Below are positions 10,996-21,897 of a stretch of DNA of 64,000 nucleotides, piece after piece. The translations under genes and the position numbers were made by a program. This DNA comes from Euclidia mi. Its lineage: Eukaryota > Arthropoda > Insecta > Lepidoptera > Erebidae. Location: NCBI GenBank assembly GCA_944739405.2, contig OX123209.2, forward strand, positions 10,175,217 to 10,239,216. Direction: 5' to 3'. How positions within the stretch are numbered: position 1 is the stretch's first letter; every line of letters starts with the position of its first letter. The notes under the pieces were generated by a model. The model worked only from the letters and a program-made list of their open reading frames with translations. It searched no databases and was not told the origin of the DNA.

Positions 10996-13368
10996 TCTCG
11001 CAATTTCGTTGTTACTGACGTCTGTAGTTTATTTCATGAACTGAAACTGTACTGGTCTACAGTACCTGGTTGAAGAAGGAGATATTTTTTTTCATTACAC
11101 CGAAGATTGTTTTCGTTGATCATTGAGACAGAGAGGAAGTTATGTTGTTAGAAACAAGTGTCTGTGGCACCATCTTAATGTGCGTAATAATAACTTAAAT
11201 AACTAATATGGCTAAAAATGGAGATTCGCAGGTATTCGCAGCTGTAAGTGATAAATTAATTATTTACACAAATGTGCCTATTATTTGAATTATAAGAGAA
11301 ACCGCCGGAAGCCGCCGCAACCTAGATATGACCGTTTAAACTAAGAATTTTACTTAAAAACAAGCGTTCTTCTCTAATTATCCTGCACTCATACTAATCT
11401 TTTTATTGACAATACTAATTATCTAGTAAATTCTCTAAGACGTGTAGTATTACAGAAAATTTAAGTACATTTAAAAAACACCACAAGCTGTAACATACAG
11501 CCCACTAACTTAGGGCTTTTTGCAAGTGAAAATTCAATATCCTTTTAACTTCAACTTTGTAATTTTATTAAACTAATAAGATAACGCAATAAAAATAAAA
11601 TTATTATGTGTTTTTGTTTATTTAGACATGTAGTATTCAATACTGGTATGACATATTCGAATAGTCATACTTTGCAAAATTGTTTTTTTTCCGCTCATTG
11701 CGTGCGAGCCGAGCAAAAAATAAAACATAACTAACGAGCCGCGAACCAGGCTCGTTGGTTTTTAATACCGCAGTATTGCCATGATACACGGGCGAGCTTT
11801 ACCGACGAGCTATAAAACAGCGGTTTTACTCGCCCGTCGATCATGGCCTTAACAGTAACTGCTAAATTATAACGGTCGGTAGCAAAAAGGTACAAATCGA
11901 TTTATCATCAAAACAAAGCTCGAACAAATTTTAAGGTAATTTATATATTTCTTTATGTGACACAGATGAGTTTTTAATTACATTATCTTTAAACTTGTTT
12001 TTATAATCATTGCAGAATCAACAATGACTGCCAAAAATTGCTTCAACTGACGATATCTACGAAGATGAAAATGTAATGCTCCTCGAATACCTTGAAAAAC
12101 AACGACAGATTCGTTTTTATTAAAATTTAGATTTAAAGACGACTTTTTTCAATATACTACACTAACGCTAACATGAAATAACAGGCGGAACTTGGGTTAA
12201 AGTCAAACGTTTAGCGTTAGCGCGAATTTCTTTTAGGTTTTCCGTGTTTTGTGGCTACATTGGTCATTATTTAGTATCTAAGATTATCTCAAAATCGATC
12301 TAACTTAATAAATGACTCACGGAGCTGCAAATCGTGAAGCCTCGGAAAAATTTAAATTTGCACTAGCGAGAAACGTTTTAAAAAGTTTTGTTTTTGTTAA
12401 ACAGCATTTTTTTATTACATTTGTAAATTTTATGCATTGTTAGTACCTTCTGTTGTTTAGTACCAAGTCTTCACATTGACGTAAGCGGACCTTAAAATAA
12501 CCTTAAACCTTAAAAAAATACGCCGGAACTGCATACGGTTCTTCCTTTAGATTTTATGGATATAAATCACTTCAGTAGTGCATCCTTATTTTGTCGTTAT
12601 GTTGGCAGCTTTGACGTATGTCACATGTGACATTATGGCATATAATTTCTGTTTTGTTGGTATTTACTGCGGGTACAAACGTCATACAAACGAAGTTTTT
12701 AGTTTTTTATTATGGAACTCCCGTCGCTTACCGTAGGGATTACATACTCTTTGTCATGTATATCCACTGCAATGTGAAGTTGTCAACCACGGCATGGAAT
12801 CTTAGTACAAAAAAAATTGTCGCTTATTTGCTACCATAGACACACACGGTACAATAGCTTTGGACAGAAAATTGACATTTCATCGAAGTTTTCTGTTGTC
12901 AAAACGAGTTTGAAATTTTTTTGTAAACTTTGTTGATTTTGGCGCCAGCCGCCATTAGGGTGACAAATCAACATCGAGCTATGCTGCGCTGTGCTATGTT
13001 TGGTCAACTCGCTCGTCTAATATTTTAATGAGGATACAAACAAACCATGCTGTGCTGCGCTGTGTGAGGCTACGCTCTGTTCAAAAACGCAGCAGTCTCG
13101 AGCAAGGCGCGCTACCCGCCGTGCTGAGCTGCGCTGTGCCTAACTCTGCTTGTTTGTATTTATTTTTCGCTCTAATGATGTATTTGTTAACCCTATTTCT
13201 ATATAAATATATTATATTGTATTCGTTAGTTCATGTCAGTAGGTGTATTTTTCCATGTTCTAAAAAGCCTATCTCGAGTATTTGTGAACACATGTTGTGT
13301 TTAATATTTTTTGTAATCCATGGTTTACACTATCTTTTTTCCGTGAAGATATGATCATTTTTGACTCA
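10996..13368. other. non-coding stretch with a hairpin and short repeats
   Basis: No convincing gene. It holds a 19-bp inverted repeat around a 32-base loop (11778-11847) and three copies of a GCTGCGCTGTG phrase between 12983 and 13135 embedded in GC-richer sequence, perhaps a decayed MITE. The rest is AT-rich. Confidence 0.5.
11778..11847. repeat. hairpin, 19-bp arms
   Basis: GCCATGATACACGGGCGAG at 11778-11796 faces CTCGCCCGTCGATCATGGC at 11829-11847; 17 of 19 positions pair. Likely a remnant of an inverted-repeat element. Confidence 0.75.
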
Positions 13369-13830
13369 TTATATAATTATATTGGAAAAAGACGAACATA
13401 ACGTATCATACATTTCTAATGGGCACTTACAGGTTAGTAGGTTCGTCCAGGACACTGCTTCTAATTTCTCAAACACTTTCTTATCACTCATTATGGCTAC
13501 TTTAGAATACTTATTGCCTTCGCACTGTTCTAACTCCCTAGCAATAAGGTCAAAACTTATCTTACTCATTAACACATAAGAATTTACCGTAAACCGGGTC
13601 CGAACCCACGCATGATCAATGCACGAACGCGTCACTACACCACCGTATATTTCCTCTCGCGTGAAGTCACTAATAGCGCATTCCATGCCGATTTCGCTCA
13701 TGTTGTTTGTATCGGGAGTGTTGATCGCCGCGCTGCTCGAACTGGTTTCACACAATAGATCTATGTTCGTGTCGCCAAACAATCTCTCTTGTGTTAAAAA
13801 AAACGAAGCGGTGGTATACGAAACTGGCAT
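13369..13830 (-). pseudogene. LINE endonuclease fragment
   Basis: A 153-codon frame. The middle reads VVTRSCIDHAWVRTR and VNSYVLMSKIS, resembling the C-terminal strands of LINE endonucleases (T-R-x-x-S-C-I-D-H then a K-x-S-D-H site). The D-H after KIS is replaced by FD, so the catalytic end is altered. No RT follows. Assignment from one motif; moderate confidence. Confidence 0.45.
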
Positions 13831-14251
13831 TATTTATCATTGATATGCATATGTTCAATGCGTTTTATGCATTTAAAATTGTAATTAAGTGCCCAAAAAA
13901 GCCATTTAGCGATTTTCAGTTCGTAATAATACGCCAAATGATTGCTAAAAATAAAATAATTAATTACATGATGTTCCTCAATCAAAGTTATTGAAGAAAA
14001 ATTTTAGCTTTAATTAATTGTGTGTGTGATTTCAGCATGTTTAATTGTCAAAATCATAGAAATCAACTGATTGATGTGATTAATGATCTTGCATCAAATT
14101 TGATTATGCACCGTTGGTGCACGAGGGTGAAGTGAATTTTAACTGGCAAAATTTCTAAGTTTGATAGGATAAATCAAGCCAACATTGAAAGAAATGCCAT
14201 TTATTTCTCAGAAGTTCCTTAAGTCTCTCTTGTATATCTAGAATCGGGCGA

Positions 14252-14337
14252 CTACACGGGAACAAGTTCAAACCATGTTCCAGTTATTTCAATGAAATTA
14301 AAAAACTGGAACTAAATTTGAACTTGTTGGCGTGTAG
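14252..14337. repeat. 86-bp imperfect hairpin
   Basis: The arm CTACACGGGAACAAGTTCAA faces its near-complement ending TTGAACTTGTTGGCGTGTAG, with a further paired block GTTCCAGTT/AACTGGAAC closer to the loop. It could be a tiny foldback element or a precursor-like stem; nothing identifies a transcript. Confidence 0.7.
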
Positions 14338-14874
14338 TTTTCAGGATATAAATTAATTGCGTAATGTACCTGTGATGCCATCTATCGGATTTCCTTATAA
14401 CCAAAATAGCGCCATCTCCAGACTAAAGGCAAAAACTTACTTACGAGTTTTAATGTGCAATTGGTATTTTTAAACATAATCTCGATTCTAATCAAGTTAG
14501 AAGTTACAGCAGTAAGTAAACTTGTTAAGTAAAGTTGCATGTAATTTTAATATAACAATAATAAATAAGATTTATAAATTAACTGCTATTACTCTTGATT
14601 ACTATTTAAAGGTAACTGACCGGCGTTACGGGACGTAATGTAACGTGTTACACCGCGAGCATTCTTGCAGTCAGTAGGTCGTGTTACGGGGAAACCAGCG
14701 AGCAACGAGCCGCTCGTTGCTCGCTTTGAGTGCTCCACCCGGCTATCGATTTTTTGGCGAATCTTTTGAGTGTTACTGTTACGCGGTTCGGTCAGTACGC
14801 TCTTGCAAGTCGTCCCGAGCGCACGCGCGTCGCGAGCAATCACAAGTCGTTCCTCTCTATTTATTTCTTAAAAC

Positions 14875-15111
14875 ATGGAGTGGCACCAAGAAAAACTCAG
14901 TATTTTATAGAAAAATACAGAGAAGAGGAAGTGTTGTGGAACCCAGCTCATCCAGAGAATTATAACAAACTCAAGAAAGAAGACGCTTGGAATAGATTGG
15001 CTTCGTTACTCGACAGCGATAGACAAACATGTAAAAAGAAAATGACAAGTTTACTGGCATCATTGAGGAGGGAAAAACAAAAAACTAAACAATCAACTAG
15101 TACAGGAAAAG
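14875..15111 (+). pseudogene. MADF partner protein exon 1 (H2)
   Basis: From ATG 14875 the sense is MEWHQEK, then a one-base shift to the frame containing TQYFIEKYREEEVLW, NYNKLKKEDAWNRLASLL and KKKMTSLLASLRREKQK: a MADF domain with its three helices and basic tail. It ends at a donor, GAAAAG/GTACGT. The H3 copy (17675-17915) is clearly homologous, which supports the start. The frameshift lies in CAAGAAAAACTCAG near 14890. Confidence 0.75.
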
Positions 15112-15367
15112 GTACGTTATTATTTATTAAGTTTTTAAGTACATATTCCCACAAGTAACAGGTACAATTTGTTTTTTTTACAATTATTTTTCTAGCATAG
15201 ATTACGATATTCAAGAAATATACTACTTTGGGTCGACGTTTGTTAATTTCAACTTCAATTTTAGGTGCAGATGAAGTATACCATAGTACTTGGTTTGCAT
15301 ACAAAGCTATGATATTTCTATTTGGATGAAATACACCTCGTGCTACAACAGATACTGTAAGTCCATT

Positions 15368-16172
15368 TTAAGCATAGTTTTCTTGCCAGCTTACAGACCC
15401 TTGCTGAATGCAGTATTCAGCAACTTCATTACAAATATTGTGAGCAGATCTTGTAGCCCTTCGCGGTCTTATTTGCAAAGGTAACATACTAGTCATGTCA
15501 TTGTTACCTTCTCTCCAGTTTCCTAATCTGACCTGGCCGTTCGATTCTTCGTCAAAACTACCTGCAGGAGTATATACCTGAGCATTATTACCTTTTCTTA
15601 AAAAAATGTGAAGGCATGTTATTGCTGTTACGACAGATGTCGCGGTTTTCGGTTCTAACAACATAGGTTTCCGCAAAACTCTAAACACTGCAGACAAAAT
15701 GCCGAACACATTTTCCACCACTCTACGAGCTCTGCAAAGTCGGTAGTTATATATTCTTTCATATACTTTTGTCTGCATATACTTTCATCATATTTTCAGA
15801 AAGAGCAAAAGCTTCATCGCCAACAAAGTAAAACGGAATTTCTTCTGTTCTTGCTGGCAACGCAGTGGGTTGAGGGATGTTTAGTGCATATTTTTTTAGT
15901 TTTTCGTTTAATTAACAGTTGTTAAAAACTCCTCTATCAGATATTCTTCCTTGACATCCAATGTTTACATACAAAAAGTTATATTCTACGTCAACAACTG
16001 CCAGTAATACGATGCTAAAGAAACCCTTGTAATTATAAAATTCACTTCCACTGTTGATCGGTGACTGCAGTAAAATATGTTTACCGTCGCTTGCGCCTAA
16101 GCAATGTGGAAAATTCCACTAAGTATCATAGTCATTTGCTGCAACCAGCCATTGCTCCGGTGTTTCTGGTAT
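15368..16172 (-). pseudogene. PIF/Harbinger DDE transposase, catalytic exons (H2)
   Basis: Begins at an acceptor (ACTTCAG) at 16172. It carries the first catalytic region LGASDGKHILLQSP (Ser where Ile is usual), YNYKGFFSIVLLAVVD, the second region around QGRISDRGVF, FVGDEAFALSENMM, and after a frameshift near 15770 the Glu helix YNYRLCRARRVVENVFGIL, ending SVSWQENYA. A stop also interrupts near 16130. The intact order and near-identity of motifs to H3 mark a shared family. Confidence 0.8.
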
Positions 16173-16201
16173 CTGAAGTAATGATTTATAATTATTTTCA
16201 G

Positions 16202-16770
16202 CTACGTGAACGTGAAGGTACTTCAGAACAACGGCCTGATGATTGACCTCCGCCTGCCAATAAAAACGACAATGATTACCCTCCGCCTTAAAAAAAAGGA
16301 AGAAAGCAGTCGCCCCAAGCCCGGAAGAGATAATGGCATCTACTTTCAATATTTAAAAAAAGGAAACCGAGCAAACGGAGTTAACTTCGCACAAACTTAA
16401 CGAATGTGAAACTTATGGTATTTTTTGGCAAATAAATTAAGATCGAGATAATGGCATCTACTTTCAATATTTTTAAAAAGGAAACCGAGCAAACGGAGTT
16501 AACTTCGCACAAACTTGACGAATGTGAAACTTATGGTATTTTTTTGGCAAATAAATTAAGATCTTATTCAAAGACAACAAAAATACATGTGCAACATTAC
16601 ATATCAAATATATTGCTGAGTGCTGATCGCGGCAAATATGACTATGTTGGCATGAATACTAACAATTATTCTACACAACCAATTTCAAGAGCCTCATCGA
16701 TGGCACAGCAAAGCCCTGAAACACCTGCATCAAATAAGTCCCATCAAAATGACTGTGGGTTACCAGCTAT
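16202..16770 (+). pseudogene. MADF partner protein exon 2 (H2), internally duplicated
   Basis: Begins after TTATTTTCAG at 16201. It encodes a Pro/Lys linker followed by IMASTFNIF and DECETYGIFLANKLRSYSKTTK, a BESS-like helical motif that MADF proteins use for dimerisation, then a Ser/Gln tail. The IMASTFNIF block is present twice because of a tandem duplication of about 120 bp (16324-16563). It lies wholly inside what would be an intron of the minus-strand transposase. Confidence 0.6.
16324..16563. repeat. tandem duplication of about 120 bp
   Basis: The segment from AGATAATGGCATCTACTTTC to AAATAAATTAAGATC occurs twice in a row (about 16324-16443 and 16446-16563) with only a few differences, including DECET versus NECET in the protein. 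Few mutations separate the copies, so the event is young. Confidence 0.95.
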
Positions 16771-16893
16771 GAGTGAACAATTTCTATCAGAATTTTGTGA
16801 TTTAATTAATGAAATAATTAGATATGTAATGACTACTTTTTCTGATTTAATTAAAACATGTATAATATGTAAAGGCATGTACGCCTTAACATA

Positions 16894-17330
16894 TTATTTT
16901 AATGCTCCAATAAGGGCTTCGCTGACCTCTTTTACTATAAATCCTATTCGTTGCTTTGATATCTTGAAAAGATATTGCATACTAGCGTAGGAATCTCCTG
17001 TTGCATAAAAACGAAGTGTTAGTACTAATCGTTCCGTTAAACTGATTGCTTTTCTATAATTTGTATCCTTTTTATGTACACTTGGTCGAATTAAATTCAC
17101 GAGTTCTTCAAAATCGATCGGAGACATGCGTACGGTTTTTATACTGTCCAGTAATCATTTGGTTTTTTTAAATTGCTATCAATGACAAACCACCACATAC
17201 GCCTCTGTTTTTAAATAAGTTTGATGTCCAGTAACGTTTTTTCTTCTTAATTTGGATGAAACAATAATTAAGTAGAATGAAAGATACCAACGCGTCCTCG
17301 CTATCGGTCATCTTGAGTGAACTAACGGCG
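16894..17330 (-). pseudogene. PIF/Harbinger transposase N-terminal exon (H2)
   Basis: Reads TDSEDALVSFILLNY, KKKKRYWTSNLFKNRG, then a shift into MSPIDFEELVNLIRPSV, TERLVLTLRFYATGDSYASM and QRIGFIVKEVSEAL. These are the pre-catalytic helices of DDE_Tnp_4 proteins. The two frames meet near 17130-17170. The companion exon in H3 is colinear. Confidence 0.75.
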
Positions 17331-17674
17331 AAAGCGGAGCACAGAGTTTTGACGAGCATGTTACGCCGATTTTAAAACACAGCGTAAAGGCGCTCCCTCA
17401 CCGGGAGCATTCGCATGCAATGTAACGTTACAGAGTCGAGCATTACATCAGTGAGGGAGGAGAACTGAGCATTAAAATGCGCACCTTGTAATGATACAAT
17501 GTGTAATATTTTGATACAACTTGTAACATCAATGCGCTTTTTTCTGTTGCGTCTGGCCGGCCGCCGCGGATTACCTCCCTCGTCCGCTCCGCTCAGTAGT
17601 CCACGTGACAGTGAAGTGAACGCACGTCGTACCGTGATTTTGAGCGGGCCATTATTGTGTTTCGAGGTCAAATA

Positions 17675-17915
17675 ATGCCCTGGGACAAAGAGAGGACCCT
17701 ATTATTCATAGAAAAATATAGGGAAATCAGGGAATTATGGGATCCTAAACATCCTCAACACTTTAACAAAATAATAAAACAAGACGGTTGGGTGAAATTA
17801 CCGGATCAATTTTGGATAACCGTGGAAGAACGTCAAAAGAAAATCACAAGCCTGTTAGCATCTCTTAGAAGAGAAAAGAGCAAAATGAAAAAAAGTGCTT
17901 CAGGAACTGGAAAAG
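17675..17915 (+). pseudogene. MADF partner protein exon 1 (H3)
   Basis: ATG 17675 opens MPWDKERTLLFIEKYREIRE, followed by HFNKIIKQDGWVKL and KKITSLLASLRREKSKMKK. The frame is open to the donor AAAAG/GTAACA. This is the cleaner of the two related MADF exons and defines the start chosen for H2. The rest of the gene is broken, so I call the whole a pseudogene although this exon itself is intact. Confidence 0.75.
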
Positions 17916-17919
17916 GTAA

Positions 17920-18895
17920 CATACTCGTATTTTATTTAAGTAAATCTGCTTTAGGCATGCCATAACGTACACAATAACTGAGACTGTTCATGCCTGCAGC
18001 TACCTGCGATGCGCATAGGCAAGGGTGAGTGTGTCACACATTCCACACGAGTCGCGTGTTATTATGTACCTATGCATATTACTCTCACTACACATTTATT
18101 ATACCTAAGGAGTCTATACTACTCCAGCTCGAATTCAAATTTTACCCACGCGCCGCAGCTCCCCTTACGTCGCGCACTGCGCCCCGCTGTCCGCCATGTT
18201 GTGACGCAACAATTGTGTATTTTAGTTTTTAAGTACCTATTTTCTGACGAAACGTTAAACTTGTTTGTGAATAAATAAATGAAATGAAATGAAAAATAAA
18301 TAAACGAAATGAAATGAAATTCTTAGATATATTAGGAATAGATTATAGCAATGAAAAAAACTAATTTTTTGAGTGTTTTAAAGCAGGCTGCCGGAACCCT
18401 TAACAGATGGACTAGGACCATAGATTATACAGATATACTGGTATAGATGCGCAACTCCCTCTAAGGAAAAAGTTCAATAGGCATCCTCTACGCTAGATGG
18501 CGTACAAACAGTTTTATTTTTATTCTGATCGTATAGATGGCGTTAGTAGTGGATTCATTTTTCAAAATAAAATAAATGTTGAATTTCGGTGTTAATAAAT
18601 AAGTAAATGACAACTATTATGTAAAATATGCAATTTAAAAGTAAAAAAAAATAAAAATCACAAAATGTAATTCTTGGTAAGCGTGGATTCGATCCACGGA
18701 CATCTAATTTATGAGCAGAGCACGCTCCCACTACGCCCCGCAGATCTTATCAATATTGGCGAAATGACCGTTCAGTTGTCGCTTTTTCTTTAGTTCTTGC
18801 CCTCATCGGTAGATGGCACTGATTATATGAAATTTATCCATGTATGGAACTTTCACGGCCCTGAACAGGACCTATAAGCATTTAAACAAGGAACT
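17920..18895. other. intron-like spacer in H3 with repeats
   Basis: No gene. A run of AAATGAAATG-type repeats lies at 18275-18320. The phrase AGATGGC occurs near 18496, 18535 and 18812. A tRNA-like stretch on the minus strand (18672-18747) suggests a SINE inserted in reverse. Confidence 0.5.
18672..18747 (-). repeat. tRNA-like SINE head or tRNA pseudogene
   Basis: On the minus strand GGCGTAGTGGGAGCG matches an internal A box and GTGGATCGAATCCAC forms a perfect T stem and B box. A CTCATAA loop recalls tRNA-Met, but the acceptor ends do not pair, so this is not a functional tRNA. Confidence 0.55.
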
Positions 18896-20361
18896 TTAAG
18901 CATATTCGTTTTGCCATGGTGCTTCTTCTTGTGAACAATAATTAGCAATTTCTTCACGTATCTCTTGAGGAAATTTGTGCTGTTTCTTGTTGTTCATCCT
19001 CCAAATCCAATAAACCAGTAGTTTCTTCAGTATGAGCCCTCCAAGTTCCTGGTGTGATTACTCCAGAATTTTCCCTGTCGAAAGATCTCTGAGGAGTGTA
19101 CAAATTCCTACTTTCCTGATTTCTTCGTAAAAAGTTATGTAGATACGCTATGGCATTTACTACTAAGGTAGCATTTTCTGGTTGCAATAACATGGGTTTT
19201 CGCAATACCTGGAAAACTGTAGAAATAATGCCAAACACAGTTTCGACTACCCTCCGTTCTCTACATAGTCTATAATTATAAACACTCTCCTTTGTTCCTT
19301 TAGGATGATGTCCTGAATACACTTTCATTATATTTTCTGATAATGCGAAAGCTTCATCACCAATAAAATTATAAGGAATTTCTTTGTTCCGCATCGGCAA
19401 TGCTCTTGGTTGTGGTAGATTCAAGGTTTTATCCTGCATTTTAGTATACAAATGAGTATTATTAACACTTTAACAGCCGACTATTTTAAAGCGCGCCTTT
19501 CCTGGTACGCCGGCGATTTTTGCCGATATTGTAAGCCTTATAAAAAAAAACTATTTGTGATATATACATTCTATATCTTTGGTCTTTTATATTTTTAGGA
19601 TAGGAATAAAAAACATTTGTAAATTATATATTTTATTTGAAAATCTTACATGAAAATAGGCTGAAAGTGAAAAAAACAAAAACTCGAACATGTAAATTTT
19701 TTATAATTTTGATGGAATATTTTTGTTTATCGGTATACTCGTAATTCTTACGTGTATGAAATATTTTGAAGCAAGGATCAATGTATCGACAATATTATCA
19801 TGTGATTGCAATTGATAAATACGCCGAGAGGTTGCCATTTCGCGCCAAAATGCGTGCACGTACTGCGTGCGTGCGTGGGAGACTAGTGATTTGTGGACTA
19901 TGCGTCACACCCCGCACCTACCATCGGTGAATCATACATGTGTGAGTAGCTAAAGAGTTTGTACACCGGGGTTACACGCAAATCACGTATCACGGACGAC
20001 ATTTTTAAATCAAACGCTAAGAAAGTCGATGCCGTACTGAGCACGTGATCAGCGTCCTGAGACAATCCCATCCACCCGTACCCAGTACGTGATCGGCTGT
20101 TTAAGTGTTAAATACTCCTCCATCAGAGATCCTCCCTTGACAGCCACAGTTTATATACTTATATGAAATTGTAATTTGAATCCACAGCCGCCAATAGAAC
20201 TATGCTAAAAAGCATTTGAAGTTATAAAAAATCGCTACCACTGTTATATGGGGCTTGCAGAACTACATGCTTTCCATCAATTGCGCCTACACAATGAGGG
20301 AAATTCCACTGATCATTAAAGTTTTCAGCCAAATGTAGCCAACCATCTGATGTACTAGGTA
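18896..20361 (-). pseudogene. PIF/Harbinger DDE transposase, catalytic exons (H3)
   Basis: Starts at an acceptor (TTTTTTCAG) near 20362. It carries FPHCVGAIDGKHVVLQAPYN (first Asp), then CGCQGRISDGGVF-type second region near 20120, FIGDEAFALSENIM, the Glu helix YNYRLCRERRVVETVFGII, and ends at 18896 after a late frameshift near 18960 with SQEEAPWQNEYA. A TTAA-flanked MITE splits it at codons for G-V-F-N-T; removing it would leave the frame continuous there. The DDE triad is present. Confidence 0.82.
19466..20107. mobile_element. TTAA-flanked MITE, 642 bp
   Basis: Both flanks are TTAA (19462-19465 and 20108-20111). The ends are inverted repeats: CACTTTAACAGCCGA at the left and TCGGCTGTTTAAGTG at the right. 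No coding capacity. TTAA duplication is the mark of piggyBac-type insertion. The host transposase frame is continuous across the excision point. Confidence 0.88.
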
Positions 20362-20385
20362 ACTGAAAAAAAAAACTTGTTTTAG

Positions 20386-21060
20386 ATTCCTTGTGAAACT
20401 GGGACACAGGACTTGTAAGAGACTCGGGACATGCCACCTGAAAAACCTGACGCACCAAAACGGAAAAAAGGCAAGGTGGATGAAAGTGATGATATAATGC
20501 ACTCGACCTTTCAAATTTTGCAAGACTTTACTTCTTCTAAATCGGATGAATGCACTAGTTTTGGAAAATTTATTACTGACAAACTCAAGATAATAGTAAG
20601 TATTCTCAAAATAATAGGGCCTGTGTACAACATCACATTTCCATTATCTTGTTTAACGCCGATCGCGGCGAATATGAAAGACAAAGACATAAACACATAT
20701 TTATTTCTGCATTTTGGTTGTTTACAACACTTATACATGTCAAAACCCTATTCTAGATGAAGCCGGCTTTTCCTAGCTAAATGACTTCTTGAGAAGAAAG
20801 GCCGAAACAAACTCAGAGTCATTGCTTTTTTTCATTTCATCTCTTCGTTTATATTCTTACAGAGTACATGTATCAGCCACAAGGATATTGGAGTTCTGAT
20901 TAGCGACTGATGCGTAATTAATCAACCCATGCTCGCCCAAAGTACATCCTCACCAGCAACAGTGCCATCCACCGCAGGCGCCTTACTTTGTTCGCCTGAA
21001 GCCAGTATTAGTAGTCAAGAAAGTGAGGGGTTTATGCGTTAATTTGGAGATCTGGTTGAT
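20386..21060 (+). pseudogene. MADF partner protein exon 2 (H3)
   Basis: Follows the acceptor TTGTTTTAG at 20385. It reads PPEKPDAPKRKKGK, DDIMHSTFQIL and DECTSFGKFITDKLK (BESS-like), and is then cut by a LINE 3' fragment at 20695-20840. Decayed tail sequence with SPATVPSTAG and ESEGFMR follows to about 21060. Its start lies only 24 bases from the start of the opposing transposase exon. Confidence 0.55.
20695..20840 (-). mobile_element. LINE 3'-end fragment
   Basis: The reverse complement of this segment is nearly identical over about 130 bases to 53488-53612, including CTCAAGAAGTCATTTAGCTA and GACATGTATAAGTGTTGTAA, and ends in an AATAAA-type tail. It looks like the terminal part of a lepidopteran non-LTR element. 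Confidence 0.65.
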
Positions 21061-21282
21061 TAGTATACTTAAACCCGAGATATATTTGTTTAGATAGTAC
21101 AATAGGGCGCACATCAGGCGTAACATGAAGACCTTGAGAGCGCGTCTATGCCGCGATGTCGCACGAAATACGAACGTTTTTTTTATTGAGATACTGTTAC
21201 TGCTAATGTGTACATCGTGGTTTATAATTTATTTTTAACTACTGATTACTTGAAAAAAACAATAAAGGATGAAGACTCACCT

Positions 21283-21709
21283 GTATATTTTCTTTTAAAC
21301 TTCCAATGATAGCTGCACCCACTTCTTTGATAATACAACTTATAATCTGATTGGACATTCTAAAAGTAACTTGCAAGTTAGAATAAGAATCACCAGATGC
21401 GTAATATCGTAATGTAACAGCAAATCTTTATTGCACTGTTATTGCTTGTCTATAATTAGTATCTTCTTTTCTAAACTTTGGTCCAATGAGATTTATTAAG
21501 TGTTCAAAATCCGAAGGAGACATTCTTAAAAACATTTTAAGTTTACTTATGGGTCGGTTGATTCTTTCTAAAATATCCAAACCGCCTGTGTTTCGCCGGT
21601 TTTGAAATAATTCATGACACCAATATCGTTTCTTTTCTTTCCTTTTACGTAAATAACAATGTCGAATTAATATTGCCGCACTCAGCACAATGACCGCTTC
21701 GTCTGACAT
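21283..21709 (-). pseudogene. PIF/Harbinger transposase N-terminal exon (H3)
   Basis: Begins MSDEAVIVLSAAILIRHCYL, continues KKRYWCHELFQNRRNTGGLD and FLRMSPSDFEHLINLIGP. After a stop near 21430 the sense goes on as VTLRYYASGDSYSNLQ and SCIIKEVGAAIIGSL to about 21290. Colinear with the H2 exon but with the stop in a different place. Confidence 0.78.
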
Positions 21710-21741
21710 TACGGAAACAACTAAATCAGAATGCTCCCAAA

Positions 21742-21890
21742 TTCAAATCTATACAAAATATTACATTATACGCGAATGCTCGTCAGTCAGGGAGGTAGTA
21801 TTGTAATGTAATGCTCAAAGTCGAATCTATAATGTTACATTACACGCGAACGCTCGTCGGTTAGGGAGGTAGTATTGTAATGTAATGTGT
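21742..21890. repeat. tandem pair of Harbinger subterminal units
   Basis: Two copies of a unit of about 80 bp with TTACATTA(T/C)ACGCGAA, GCTCGTC, AGGGAGGTAGTATTGTAATG. The unit doubles the right-end subterminal region of H3. Confidence 0.85.
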
Positions 21891-21897
21891 AATACTT

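Larger units (their letters stand above)
14620..17506. mobile_element. PIF/Harbinger element H2
   Basis: Contains four coding blocks in alternating orientation: MADF exon 1 (plus), transposase C-terminal half (minus), MADF exon 2 (plus), transposase N-terminal half (minus). Both edges carry variants of a TAATGTAAC...GCGAGCATTC type sequence (near 14635-14672 and 17405-17500), also found at the right end of neighbour H3. Ends are approximate and the target triplet was not identified. Several frameshifts make it defective. Confidence 0.7.
17507..21897. mobile_element. PIF/Harbinger element H3
   Basis: Same interlocked arrangement as H2: MADF exon 1, transposase catalytic part, MADF exon 2, transposase N-terminal exon. 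The right end is made of two tandem copies of a TAATGTAAC-type subterminal unit (21742-21890) and abuts a zeste-like exon at about 21898. It holds a TTAA-flanked MITE (19466-20107) and a LINE 3' fragment (20695-20840). The left end is uncertain. Confidence 0.65.

Noticed and set aside
12618..13354. short plus-strand frames of 73 and 108 codons
   Set aside because: Hydrophobic low-complexity translations of AT-rich sequence without domain or splice context.
14252..14337. microRNA precursor
   Set aside because: Length and pairing are possible but inverted-repeat debris is common here and no other evidence exists.
18672..18747. functional tRNA-Met gene
   Set aside because: T stem and boxes fit but the acceptor ends do not pair; more likely a SINE head.
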